The translations under genes and the position numbers were made by a program. Shown here in pieces: positions 14,383 to 21,179 of a stretch of DNA of 33,068 nt. Source of the DNA: a virus; IMG/VR virus record IMGVR_UViG_3300030329_003112, positions 1 through 33,068 of that record; one strand, 5' to 3'. The notes beneath the pieces were generated by a model that was not told the origin of the DNA, searched no databases, and worked only from the letters and a program-made list of their open reading frames with translations. Positions within the stretch are counted from its first letter, which is position 1. The number at the start of each line of letters is the position of its first letter.

Positions 14383-15516
14383 TTACTTTTCTAAAATAAA
14401 TATGGGTTCAAACTTAAAAAGGGCATTTTTGCTACCACCCATGAGCTTTGAAAGTGCCATATTGTGAGTATTGATATGCTTGAATCCCATGCTTTTGGCA
14501 ATGGATAATGTGTCAGATTCAAGGTCAGGATAGTTGATTACATCAGCAACATTAATCGCCAGTATTCCACCCTGCTTCAATCCCCTGTGGCAGTTATGTA
14601 GCATCCTGCTGAGAAACCCCTCTCTCCATTCATCCTTTGTCTGGTATCGAATGAAACTCTGGGTATCTTCATAAGCATATGCCTCAGTATCAAAATAAGG
14701 TGGAGATGAAAAGCACAGGTCAACTCCAGTCATATCTTCAGCCACCTCAAACCAATCCTCAGACCCTGCCTTATATAACATGGTCTCAATTGTTCTGGAT
14801 TGACCAAGGAAGGCTATGAGTTCATGGAGAGCATCATATGTCTGGGTAGATGGTTCAAAGCCCCTGTATGAGCGTATGCCTTTTGTGGCGAATGCTCCAA
14901 CAAGTCTGCCACCAAATCCACAGGAGAAGTCCACAACATCGCCAGAGCCTCCATATTTCTCATAAATGAACTTTGCTACTGATGGTTTGAAGTTGGATGC
15001 TTTCTGTGTTCCATTAGTCCATGAGAAAGCACCTCTCATTGTCTTGTGATTAAGATGACCACTAAGCTCAAGAGATTTCTTGATACATCGTCTGAGCATC
15101 TTATCATCATTGAAAGTTTCCATAGGAGACCTTCGCCAAGTCTTGCCTGATTTATCCTGATTATATTTGCACTTTACATCATAGATATGAGGCATCAGAA
15201 AGTTAGCTACTTTAGTGCCTGCTGAATGGTGCCTGATGATGCTTTGGTCATTTGCTTTTTCCTCAAGGGAATAAACATCAAGTGACTGAATATCCCTGAA
15301 GTCTTTCAACAGTGTCTCTTTGCCCCACTCAGGGTAAGGAAAGCCATGCTCTCTGTAGTAATCAAACACCTGCTGTTCAAACTGCTCTCTGTGGTCTGCA
15401 TCCAATGATTTCCAGACATCTTTTTTTACGCTGAATATATTTTCAATTGGAGCAGAAAACAGAGCCATCTGCATGGGATGACTCTGCTTGTCTGAATTAC
15501 CTGTTGCCTTATTCAC
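14383..15516 (-). CDS. SAM-dependent DNA methyltransferase
   Basis: A 377-residue protein with methyltransferase motifs: motif I at about residues 195-206 (VVDFSCGFGGRLVGA) for S-adenosylmethionine binding and motif IV SSPPYFD at about residue 271, followed by EAYAYEDTQSFIRY and a later LKQGGILAINVADV. The SPPY tetrad is more usual for N4-cytosine or atypical amino-methyltransferases than for DPPY-type N6-adenine enzymes. No separate restriction enzyme is present, so it probably modifies viral DNA to avoid host restriction. The N-terminal 130 residues are of unknown role and may recognise the site. Its start overlaps the end of the upstream gene by 8 bases. Confidence 0.8.
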   Translation of the reverse strand: MNKATGNSDKQSHPMQMALFSAPIENIFSVKKDVWKSLDADHREQFEQQVFDYYREHGFPYPEWGKETLLKDFRDIQSLDVYSLEEKANDQSIIRHHSAGTKVANFLMPHIYDVKCKYNQDKSGKTWRRSPMETFNDDKMLRRCIKKSLELSGHLNHKTMRGAFSWTNGTQKASNFKPSVAKFIYEKYGGSGDVVDFSCGFGGRLVGAFATKGIRSYRGFEPSTQTYDALHELIAFLGQSRTIETMLYKAGSEDWFEVAEDMTGVDLCFSSPPYFDTEAYAYEDTQSFIRYQTKDEWREGFLSRMLHNCHRGLKQGGILAINVADVINYPDLESDTLSIAKSMGFKHINTHNMALSKLMGGSKNALFKFEPIFILEK

Positions 15517-16363
15517 AGGAGGTTACCTTCGAGACGACCTTCTCAAGCTTCGTCAGCCTTTCAGCTAAAAGTGAATGCACCCCAATGTTTGTTGTATACC
15601 CAATGGCATCTTCTAGCTTTGCAATCCTTTCGTGTCTTATATTGTTTAACTCTTCTAGCTCTTCAATCCTTTCCTTCAGTTCTTTATTTTCTTTTTGCCA
15701 AGGTGATTTTTTAAACTTTTCTGATTGTATTATCTCATTAACAAAACGCTCTAGCCTGACCAGTCTTTGCGTATGTTTGTAATTACTCTCTTCAATGTAA
15801 TTATGTGTTCCCTGTAATGTGTGACCTCTTTTAAGGTTTCTGTCATTAGCTTCTACCAAATCTGTGACCATAGCTGTGAGAGAATCTATCTGCTTCTGCA
15901 TGGCATCAATCTTGGCATCCCTGTCATCCCCACCATTATCTGGTGAGGAATCCTCTGCTATTTCTTCTGGTGCAAATTCTGAAAATCCAACAGCACCATT
16001 TCTCCAACCCTCTACCATGAAGAATTTACACCTACTAATTGTATTAATCTTTACAATATCTCCAACTGAAAGTGACCTGTGGGATTTCTCTATGATATTC
16101 CATTCTGGGCTAGTATTTTCCTGACCCTGAAACTCTGCAAAAACCATCTTACACACCCAGAATGGATTGTAGTCGTTTTCATTAAAGTCGGGAGTAAATT
16201 CTCTTGTAGCGATTGGGCTGAACTCGTTTATGAATTCAGGCTTCCATCCCTTTTCAGGATTATCCTTCCAAACACCTTCTCTCCCTTCAAATCCAACTGC
16301 ATTCCATGCCTCTGATTCTCTGTTCTCTTCTAAACACCTGTTCTGTAATACTGTGACAATCAT
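15509..16363 (-). CDS. Unknown protein with YodL-like N-terminal part and coiled-coil tail
   Basis: A 284-residue protein behind AAAAGGAGTTTAAAT and RNA element E2. Residues 1-125 form a globular part with HRSLSVGDIVKINTISRCKF then FMVEGWR, a pattern close to the YodL-like domain of plasmid and phage accessory proteins. Residues 145-284 are a long coiled coil (DAKIDAMQKQIDSLTAMVTD; KENKELKERIEELEELNNI). It is co-transcribed with the methyltransferase, whose start it overlaps by 8 bases, so the two may act together in DNA modification or protection. The YodL assignment is from the motif only. Confidence 0.65.
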   Translation of the reverse strand: MIVTVLQNRCLEENRESEAWNAVGFEGREGVWKDNPEKGWKPEFINEFSPIATREFTPDFNENDYNPFWVCKMVFAEFQGQENTSPEWNIIEKSHRSLSVGDIVKINTISRCKFFMVEGWRNGAVGFSEFAPEEIAEDSSPDNGGDDRDAKIDAMQKQIDSLTAMVTDLVEANDRNLKRGHTLQGTHNYIEESNYKHTQRLVRLERFVNEIIQSEKFKKSPWQKENKELKERIEELEELNNIRHERIAKLEDAIGYTTNIGVHSLLAERLTKLEKVVSKVTSCE

Positions 16364-16395
16364 ATTTAAACTCCTTTTAATATAAAATTATGATT

Positions 16396-16460
16396 AGATG
16401 GTTTAACCATCTTGTAATCCAACAAGGGTGCTTGCTAGATTACAGGGTGGTTAGACCCTG
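16396..16460 (-). ncRNA. Three-hairpin intergenic RNA element, copy E2
   Basis: Read on the reverse strand: hairpin 1 (16455-16460 with 16443-16448) is identical in stem and loop to E1. Hairpin 2 pairs 16431-16444 with 16413-16426 over 14 positions, including two G-U wobbles that would be A-C mismatches if the plus strand were transcribed. Hairpin 3 pairs 16405-16412 with 16396-16403. It starts 6 nt after the stop of the 16467-16679 gene and lies before the 16363 start. Confidence 0.88.
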
Positions 16461-16466
16461 TGGATA

Positions 16467-16679
16467 TTAACCTACAAAAACGATTTTTTCTTCATGGTCA
16501 TATTTTAAAGTGATTTGTAAAACTGAATCGCTATGTTTCATATCTTCTACGAAAGCAAACATTTCAGAAGGTTTGTTGAAACCAATTGTGTTTGTTACAA
16601 TTCCGATTCCTTCAAAAACTTCTTGTACTTCTACTCCAAAGGTCTGGTCTGTATATGTTTCTAATTTTGCTGTTTTCAA
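16467..16679 (-). CDS. Small unknown protein, first gene of a module (TTG start)
   Basis: A 70-residue protein starting at a TTG, MKTAKLETYTDQTFGVEVQE, chosen because TAGGAGATACAAA precedes it. The frame stays open for 29 codons upstream, but that stretch holds the promoter and cannot be leader coding. It is acidic and probably an alpha-beta fold with alternating strands (VLQITLKYDHEEKIVFVG). It is transcribed from promoter 16717-16765 and followed after 6 nt by RNA element E2. Function unknown. Confidence 0.7.
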   Translation of the reverse strand: MKTAKLETYTDQTFGVEVQEVFEGIGIVTNTIGFNKPSEMFAFVEDMKHSDSVLQITLKYDHEEKIVFVG

Positions 16680-16716
16680 TTTGTATCTCCTATCTAAATT
16701 TGATTTGATAATACGA

Positions 16717-16765
16717 ATACTACAGGAGTATGAATACTTTGTCAACACTTTCAACAAAATAAACA
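16717..16765 (-). promoter_or_regulatory. Reverse promoter with phased TGTTKA operator (copy 3)
   Basis: -35 TTGACA (16740-16745), 17-bp spacer, -10 TAGTAT (16717-16722) on the reverse strand. Three TGTT units in 9-bp phase fill 16741-16765 and are identical to copy 2. The spacer and -10 are nearly identical to those of copy 5 at 20574-20613, differing at one spacer base. The operator touches the stop codon of the upstream gene. Confidence 0.88.
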
Positions 16766-17101
16766 TTAGTTATCAATCAATTCATCAATATCATCCACTT
16801 CTTTCAGCATTTCTTCTGCGATTGAATCATGGTGTTGTTGCTGATTGGGATTGAAGTGCTGTTCAATCATGAAGGTGCAGAAATCAGCTATTCGTTTTTC
16901 CAGAGCTTCCATGCTCTGACCATCACATTTTGCCACCAGTATTGAGACTGCCTCTCTGAAAAGCCAGAGGATTATCCCTGCCTGTTCTGGCAGGGAATAA
17001 TCACTTATGTCATATGGTGGAGATGGTGGCTCTATAGGCTCGATTCTTTTGAACTCTTCATGGTAAGTCAATTTAGACTCTCTCTGCTCTGGAAGTACCA
17101 A
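16766..17101 (-). CDS. Unknown acidic protein
   Basis: A 111-residue protein, third gene of the three-gene unit 17546 to 16766. It is Pro-rich at about residues 20-35 (FKRIEPIEPPSPPYD) and helical afterwards (QAGIILWLFREAVSILVAKC; EALEKRIADFCTFMIEQHF), with a very acidic C-terminus (EVDDIDELIDN). Its start overlaps the previous gene by 34 bases, so translational coupling is likely, and its exact start is uncertain. Its stop abuts the operator of the next promoter. No recognised family. Confidence 0.65.
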   Translation of the reverse strand: MVLPEQRESKLTYHEEFKRIEPIEPPSPPYDISDYSLPEQAGIILWLFREAVSILVAKCDGQSMEALEKRIADFCTFMIEQHFNPNQQQHHDSIAEEMLKEVDDIDELIDN

Positions 17102-17331
17102 CCATTCAGCACTGCCTCAACAATCACCTCTCTTGGGATTAGGATGGAAAAAACAGAGCCTGTTTCTGCATCTTTATGGAACAGCATTGCTTCAGGGGAA
17201 TGAGGGTGGGATGTACTCCACCCAAATTCCATGCTCACTGTCTCTCCATCAATTTCATTTACAAAGCCCAATGATTGAGGATTGGCATAATTTAATTCAT
17301 CTTTATAGAGAATTTCTTTCCTCTTTCTCAT
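17068..17331 (-). CDS. Small unknown beta-rich protein
   Basis: An 87-residue protein starting MRKRKEILYKDELNYANPQS, with beta-rich segments (GFVNEIDGETVSMEFGWSTS; ETGSVFSILIPREVIVEAVL). Its start overlaps the end of the ribbon-helix-helix gene by 4 bases and its end overlaps the next gene by 34. The repeated IPREVIVEAVLNGW-style helix at the C-terminus resembles the LPHKAVLALLRAVE segment of the 19216-19626 protein, so the two may share a fold. Function unknown. Confidence 0.65.
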   Translation of the reverse strand: MRKRKEILYKDELNYANPQSLGFVNEIDGETVSMEFGWSTSHPHSPEAMLFHKDAETGSVFSILIPREVIVEAVLNGWYFQSRESLN

Positions 17332-17546
17332 TGCCTGCTCGCTAGGTAATATTCAACAAGCTCAGTCACTGTCTGACCCATGCTTTTTCCATTACTGGCA
17401 GACAGCACCTTGATTGCCCTTATAGCATCTACGCTGACACCCCTGACAAAGAATGCCCTCTTTTCCATAGGCATCTCTGCCTCTACTGGCTCATCAAATC
17501 CACAATCAGTTGTTGCTACTTCTATCTTTTTCTGTGCGTTATTCAC
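17328..17546 (-). CDS. Ribbon-helix-helix-like DNA-binding protein
   Basis: A 72-residue protein with a GTG start (17546) preceded by AGGAGGTGCGAA. After an acidic N-terminal arm, residues 29-70 (RAFFVRGVSVDAIRAIKVL, then GKSMGQTVTELVEYYLASR) have the strand, helix, Gly-Lys/Ser turn, helix pattern of Arc/MetJ-type ribbon-helix-helix domains. Such proteins bind short direct repeats as tandem dimers, so it is a candidate regulator of the 9-bp-phased TGTTKA operators, one of which lies just upstream of its own gene at 17586-17602. DNA binding and autoregulation are inference. Confidence 0.6.
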   Translation of the reverse strand: MNNAQKKIEVATTDCGFDEPVEAEMPMEKRAFFVRGVSVDAIRAIKVLSASNGKSMGQTVTELVEYYLASRQ

Positions 17547-17560
17547 TTCGCACCTCCTCT

Positions 17561-17602
17561 TATATATTTATTTGATTCTATTACTGTCAACAATATTAAA
17601 CA
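17561..17602 (-). promoter_or_regulatory. Reverse promoter with reduced TGTTKA operator (copy 4)
   Basis: -35 TTGACA (17585-17590) and -10 TATATA (17561-17566) with an 18-bp spacer, on the reverse strand. Only two TGTT units are present and they are 10 bp apart, so it is the most divergent operator of the set. It drives the ribbon-helix-helix operon. Confidence 0.7.
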
Positions 17603-17642
17603 AGGTAGATGATAGAATCTGGCATCTTCCTGCTTAATCCTT

Positions 17643-17718
17643 CCTGTCATAGAGGGCAGGGTTTTTCTTTTTTGGTACTTTACCACCACTTTGAAAAAAG
17701 ATTGCCCTCTATGATAGG
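17643..17718. repeat. Long interrupted inverted repeat with nested stems
   Basis: TCATAGAGGGCA (17647-17658) is perfectly complementary to TGCCCTCTATGA (17703-17714), and the pairing extends to 17643 and 17718 with one G-U (plus RNA) or C-A (minus RNA) position. Inside the 44-nt loop a CTTTTTT/AAAAAAG stem and a GGTA/TACC stem can also form. It lies 8 nt after the stop of the 17726-19144 gene and 40 nt before the -35 box of promoter copy 4. It may be a terminator-like insulator, an RNase III site or a structured RNA. The strand is not resolved. Confidence 0.7.
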
Positions 17719-17725
17719 AGCTATT

Positions 17726-19144
17726 TCACCTGACGACCATATAGGTGATGTCTTTCACTGGCATCCCTTCTTCTCCTTTAAGGAATGGTGCTATCCATAT
17801 CAGCTTATGTGTCTGTGTGGTTGAGTACCATTGGCTTCGATAGTGACCAGACACCCACCACTGGAAGTCTCTTTTCTTGCCTTCTGTTGGCTGTCCAGAG
17901 GCTTTCTTTGCCTGTGGTCTACGAAGATATACCACAGATGATTGCTTGCCATCTGGTAAAGACTGAGTTGTATTTTTGTTTGCTCTTTCCATCTGCTTTC
18001 TCACTCTTCTGGGATTCTCCTCTTTTGACTTATGAATCATTGGAGTGTTGATGAAAGCAAGTATTGAAAATATCAGTTGTGGGATTTGTCCTGCCACAGC
18101 TTCTTGCTTGCCTGTGAGGTCTGGGGATTGTCCTTCTGTATTATCATAGACATCTCCATTCTCATATCTCAGCATCACATTAACAGTGGTTTGAAGCCCT
18201 CTGATTGATAGAGCTACATTAATTGCATCTTTGCCTTTCCACAAAGTCAGCCAGTCTATCAGTCCTGTAGATGATGGATAAATATTGCCATCATTTCCAA
18301 TCCATTTTTGGTCAGTATCTCCTACCACAGCTTTTTTCAAATCATTGACTGACTCATCATCATCATATTCGCCTGCCTCAATGGTTACTGGAAAAGGTGT
18401 TTCGAATACCCAGAACATTGAATCCATTGGAAGCAGGTCAGTGTTGATTGTGTGCTTGGGCAGAGGCATCGATGTCGCTGTCTTTATCACCTCATCTCTG
18501 AACAAGAAATTCTTACAGTGGGAACTGGCTAATAAATTAACCATTGCCACCTGAAGTTCTGCTACCTCAAATTTCGTTTCGTCTTTGTCCTGAACCATCC
18601 AAGCAAAAGCAGGGTCATCAGAACCATCCTTTAACACAGTGCCTGCCTGCATGATTGCACACAGTCTTTCGCCTTCTGCCTGCCAAGGAGACCTGCGTAT
18701 GACATTGTTGCTCTGTAACCATCTAAGATAAAACACTAAAAGATTGCTGTCTGATGTATTGTCCATAACCTTCAAATAAGTCTGGTACATGGATTGGAAG
18801 TCCTTATTGCCTACCCAATACTTGTAACTGCCCTGTATGAGGTTATTAAAGGCTTTATCACTGAGCCAACCAGTGCCATGCTCTTTCAGTTTCTCTATCT
18901 TTTCTGGATTGTCTGTTGCAGGGTGGAAACCTTGTATCCCTTGAGGGAAATGATTGCCTGCAATGTGGTCTAGATGATATCCAGATAATTCTTCAGGGCT
19001 AGGCTTTGAACGACTTGATTGACTTGGAACAAACTCTTGGTCGTTCTTATTTGGTTTTTTGAAGTAATGAGGTCTCTTGCTTTGGTCGCTTGCAAATCCA
19101 TGACCACCACTTTTCTTTCTTTTATTTCTGCTTGATTTACCCAT
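17726..19144 (-). CDS. Large unknown accessory protein with conserved C-terminal motif
   Basis: A 472-residue protein starting at ATG 19144 (MGKSSRNKRKKSGGHGFAS) behind AAGGAGTTTAGAATCG. The N-terminal 60 residues are basic and disordered-looking. Residues 85-330 are mainly helical, with a WLQSNNVIRRSPWQAEGERL segment. The C-terminal 30 residues (FQWWVSGHYRSQWYS, then HKLIWIAPFLKG) match a motif I know from uncharacterised proteins of actinobacterial and related genomes, which usually end with a similar GHWRNQWYP and KGPEDAPL pattern. No catalytic motif is obvious. The only large protein of unknown role in the reverse block. Confidence 0.7.
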   Translation of the reverse strand: MGKSSRNKRKKSGGHGFASDQSKRPHYFKKPNKNDQEFVPSQSSRSKPSPEELSGYHLDHIAGNHFPQGIQGFHPATDNPEKIEKLKEHGTGWLSDKAFNNLIQGSYKYWVGNKDFQSMYQTYLKVMDNTSDSNLLVFYLRWLQSNNVIRRSPWQAEGERLCAIMQAGTVLKDGSDDPAFAWMVQDKDETKFEVAELQVAMVNLLASSHCKNFLFRDEVIKTATSMPLPKHTINTDLLPMDSMFWVFETPFPVTIEAGEYDDDESVNDLKKAVVGDTDQKWIGNDGNIYPSSTGLIDWLTLWKGKDAINVALSIRGLQTTVNVMLRYENGDVYDNTEGQSPDLTGKQEAVAGQIPQLIFSILAFINTPMIHKSKEENPRRVRKQMERANKNTTQSLPDGKQSSVVYLRRPQAKKASGQPTEGKKRDFQWWVSGHYRSQWYSTTQTHKLIWIAPFLKGEEGMPVKDITYMVVR

Positions 19145-19174
19145 CGATTCTAAACTCCTTACCTGTAGTTTTTT

Positions 19175-19206
19175 TATCCCTGCCACACAGGCAAGTAGCA
19201 GGGATA
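19175..19206 (-). promoter_or_regulatory. Intergenic hairpin with an alternative fold
   Basis: On the reverse strand TATCCCTGC (19198-19206) pairs with GCAGGGATA (19175-19183), 9 bp. An alternative stem, CTTGCC with GGCAGG, uses part of the same second arm, so the two folds exclude each other. It begins 9 nt after the stop of the 19216-19626 gene and precedes the ribosome site of the 19144 gene. It may separate or regulate the two genes. Confidence 0.55.
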
Positions 19207-19215
19207 TTTTAATCT

Positions 19216-19626
19216 CTAGCCAGTGTCCTTTTTCTCGAAAGGCACAACACCATTTCTTCGTCTGGTTTCAGCGGCTTTCTCAGCACTTGCAGACCTAGCC
19301 TGCTTGTTGGTGCTTTCCACTGCCCTTAATAAAGCAAGAACTGCTTTATGTGGTAGTGTCACCCTAGTGCCACCTTTGCCATCAATGTGTACCCATTCAA
19401 GACGAGCAGTAAACTGACCATCATGTCTGGTGACTTTGCCACTGTAGTTGATGTATCCTAGTGGTTCAGGATTCTTAGTCCTTCCTTCCCACAGTGCATC
19501 CAGTATCGGCTCAGTCTCCACTGGTGAACCATCTGTGCTTTGGTAATCCTTAGTGTAGTAAGGAACTTCCACACTTAATTTCGCCTCAAAGAAATCAGGT
19601 AATCTATCATTTTTTCTTTTAGACAT
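19216..19626 (-). CDS. Unknown basic protein
   Basis: A 136-residue protein, MSKRKNDRLPDFFEAKLSVE, with a beta-rich centre (GYINYSGKVTRHDGQFTARL; GGTRVTLPHKAVLALLRAVE) and a basic, Ala-rich helical C-terminus (ARSASAEKAAETRRRNGVVP). The ribosome site GGGAGG lies 14 nt before the ATG, which is farther than usual. Its mRNA would begin with the 3' product of the hammerhead ribozyme at 19665-19719, with a 5' leader of about 44 nt. Family unknown. Confidence 0.65.
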   Translation of the reverse strand: MSKRKNDRLPDFFEAKLSVEVPYYTKDYQSTDGSPVETEPILDALWEGRTKNPEPLGYINYSGKVTRHDGQFTARLEWVHIDGKGGTRVTLPHKAVLALLRAVESTNKQARSASAEKAAETRRRNGVVPFEKKDTG

Positions 19627-19664
19627 TGTATTGTTAAATACCTCCCTTTTTTATAGTTTTAGCT

Positions 19665-19719
19665 ACCTGTGACACTCAGTGTTTCGAGGGGGGAGCAACC
19701 CCCCTCTCATCAGACAGGT
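19665..19719 (-). ncRNA. Hammerhead ribozyme (type I, reverse strand)
   Basis: Reverse-strand RNA reads stem I ACCUGU (19719-19714), core CUGAUGA (19713-19707), an 8-bp stem II GAGGGGGG/CCCCCCUC (19706-19699 with 19693-19686, loop UUGCU), core GAA (19685-19683), stem III ACAC/GUGU with loop UGA (19682-19672), cleavage base C (19671), and stem I partner ACAGGU (19670-19665). All conserved nucleotides of the catalytic core, including the A-U pair and the GUC cleavage triplet, are present. Cleavage is expected between 19671 and 19670. It starts 4 nt after the stop of the 19724-20098 gene and would separate it from the 19216-19626 mRNA. Confidence 0.93.
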
Positions 19720-19723
19720 TAGA

Positions 19724-20098
19724 TTACTTTAAATCCATTGCCACTTGTTTAAGAGCATCGTACACGAACTCTATGGGAAGAATTTCGACTGTACAATTGT
19801 GTGGGTTGTTACTTCGCTCATTAATGACCTCACAAATGCCACATCTTTGAGAGCCTGATAAGGCACTACTTTGTGCTAATCGTTTCCCTGTTTGCAATAA
19901 TGTCATTTGCATATCCCAACTCACATCATTCTCAGTAAGCACTGATTCTAATTTTTTGTGTAAGCCTTCTAGCATTTTCTCATGTGCCTGTTGTTTTTCT
20001 TTTCTTGCTTTGTTGTGTCGTTCCCAATCTTTTCTACTGGCTTCGTGTGACTGTTCTCTATTGTGCCATCTTCTGTGATGAGTTCTTTCTTGGTGCAT
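19724..20098 (-). CDS. Unknown His-rich charged protein, directly upstream of the hammerhead
   Basis: A 124-residue protein, MHQERTHHRRWHNREQSHEA, with a very basic, His-rich helical N-terminal half (a coiled-coil-like stretch to residue ~60) and a C-terminal part with CGICEVINERSNNPHNC, three Cys in a zinc-finger-like arrangement. The ribosome site is AGGAGAGTGCA. It follows RNA element E3 and is followed 4 nt after its stop by the hammerhead ribozyme. Nucleic-acid binding is plausible from the charge and cysteines but is not shown. Confidence 0.7.
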   Translation of the reverse strand: MHQERTHHRRWHNREQSHEASRKDWERHNKARKEKQQAHEKMLEGLHKKLESVLTENDVSWDMQMTLLQTGKRLAQSSALSGSQRCGICEVINERSNNPHNCTVEILPIEFVYDALKQVAMDLK

Positions 20099-20121
20099 TG
20101 CACTCTCCTGTGTTTTATTTA

Positions 20122-20174
20122 GATGATTGAATCACCTTGTAGTGGATTTGCCACTACAGGGTAATTAAACCCTG
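20122..20174 (-). ncRNA. Three-hairpin intergenic RNA element, copy E3
   Basis: On the reverse strand: hairpin 1 pairs 20169-20174 with 20157-20162 (same stem, loop TTAATT). Hairpin 2 pairs 20151-20158 with 20138-20145, an 8-bp stem. Hairpin 3 pairs 20131-20136 with 20122-20127 with one G-U wobble that the plus-strand RNA could not form. It begins 7 nt after the stop of the 20182-20538 gene and ends 23 nt before the 20098 start. Confidence 0.85.
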
Positions 20175-20181
20175 ATTGATT

Positions 20182-20538
20182 TTAGCTGTACTCAATCCAA
20201 CCCATGTCTGGGTGCTTATAATATGGCACTGGAAGTTCAGTGATTCCTTTTTCCTTTCTTTCCTTTGCCCTCTTTTCTTTTGGAGTCATATATCCTCGAT
20301 GCCAATAAACTCGCTTATACCAGAAGTCTCCACGTTGAATTTTCTCATCCATGTAATCTTCCATTCGCTCTTCGTTTTCTTTCTCCCATAGCTTCTGCTC
20401 AAGTTCTGACTGCTTCTTATGCATATCCACAAGTGCTTTGGATAATGTGTCTATCGTCTTATCCTTCCTTTCAATTTTGCTTTTCAATAAGCTAATGTAC
20501 CTTTCTACAACTACTTCCTTATGTGCTTTTGTATTCAT
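20182..20538 (-). CDS. Charged coiled-coil protein, first gene of the main reverse operon
   Basis: A 118-residue protein. The start is ATG 20538 (MNTKAHKEVVVERYISLLKS) behind TAGGAGTTTAGAT; the in-frame ATG 21 nt upstream has no ribosome site. Residues 5-65 form a long charged coiled coil (KSKIERKDKTIDTLSKALVD), and the C-terminal half is basic with many aromatic residues (DFWYKRVYWHRGYMTPKEK). It heads the reverse transcript from promoter 20574-20613 and is followed by RNA element E3. It could be a DNA-binding or structural regulator; family unknown. Confidence 0.7.
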   Translation of the reverse strand: MNTKAHKEVVVERYISLLKSKIERKDKTIDTLSKALVDMHKKQSELEQKLWEKENEERMEDYMDEKIQRGDFWYKRVYWHRGYMTPKEKRAKERKEKGITELPVPYYKHPDMGWIEYS

Positions 20539-20573
20539 ATCTAAACTCCTATATTTCATATTTGATACTACGG

Positions 20574-20613
20574 ATACTACAGGAGCATGAATACTTTGTC
20601 AACACTGTAAACA
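20574..20613 (-). promoter_or_regulatory. Reverse promoter with phased TGTTKA operator (copy 5)
   Basis: -35 TTGACA (20597-20602), 17-bp spacer, -10 TAGTAT (20574-20579) on the reverse strand, with TGTTTACAG and TGTTGACA in 9-bp phase (20598-20613). It is almost identical to copy 3 over the core promoter. It drives the main reverse operon and lies back to back with the forward promoter at 20670-20698. Confidence 0.85.
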
Positions 20614-20669
20614 ATAATAACTGAATAACACATGAAATAAATGTAAAATAACCAATATTCAGTTAATGC

Positions 20670-20698
20670 TTGACTCATTTGGTGGTAGCTGATAGTCT
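20670..20698 (+). promoter_or_regulatory. Forward promoter of the replication and packaging operon
   Basis: TTGACT (20670-20675), a 17-bp spacer and TAGTCT (20693-20698) lie 42 bp before the first gene. It is divergent from the reverse promoter at 20574-20613, so the interval 20570-20740 is the main switch region between the two transcripts. The -35 box TTGACT is the same as in the moron-like cassette promoter at 13073. Confidence 0.72.
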
Positions 20699-20740
20699 TG
20701 TATGGTGGGCAAAAGCTCAAATTTGTAAATGGAGGTGTAA

Positions 20741-21034
20741 ATGAAAATAGAAGCAGGCAGTAAGGAGATGCACAGTGCAATCTTGAGAGTCATCGAAGAA
20801 CATATAGATGGCAAAAAGAATGTAAAGTCAGAGAGGGTAATTCCCATAGAGGGGTACACTGTATCTGAGGTAGCTGATTCTTTGAGGGTGTCTGAGAAGT
20901 ATGTGTGGGAACTGGTCTGGAGTGGTCAATTAGCCTCTTTCAGGGTTGGCAAAGACTCCAAGCTAGTGAGGATTTCCCATGATGCTCTGAAGCAGTTCAG
21001 AATGTTCAGGGAGAGCGAAGAAGCATCCAAGTAA
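20741..21034 (+). CDS. Excisionase-like helix-turn-helix DNA-binding protein
   Basis: A 97-residue protein with GGAGGTGTAA as ribosome site. Residues 40-90 (GYTVSEVADSLRVSEKYVWE, then GQLASFRVG and VRISHDALKQF) match the MerR/excisionase winged-helix pattern, in which a helix-turn-helix is followed by a basic wing and a final helix. It is the first gene behind the divergent promoter, a typical place for a transcription regulator. With no integrase in the genome it is more likely a regulator than a true excisionase. It could bind the phased operators or the region between the divergent promoters. Confidence 0.75.
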   Translation: MKIEAGSKEMHSAILRVIEEHIDGKKNVKSERVIPIEGYTVSEVADSLRVSEKYVWELVWSGQLASFRVGKDSKLVRISHDALKQFRMFRESEEASK

Positions 21035-21179
21035 GAAATCAGGGCTGAAGAAACATAAGAAAATCAACCCTGACTCCTGAAAGGAAATACAGCTTCAAGT
21101 CTAGCACATGAAAAAAGGAATGTTAACTGAGAGAGAAAAGTTTTGGATAAAATATTATAAACAAGTAGAGGTAAAAACA

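Noticed and set aside
15447-15782. Forward reading frame opposite the methyltransferase and coiled-coil genes
   Set aside because: It is Ser/Leu/Phe-rich as expected for the complement of a Lys/Glu coiled coil and has no ribosome site.
20741-21034. True excisionase of a temperate phage
   Set aside because: The winged helix fits, but no integrase or attachment site was found, so a transcription regulator is the safer reading.
21108-21179. Longer N-terminus for the 21180-21830 protein
   Set aside because: The upstream ATG has no ribosome site, whereas the one at 21180 has AGAGG at a normal distance. The 24 extra residues look plausible, however, so the choice is not certain.
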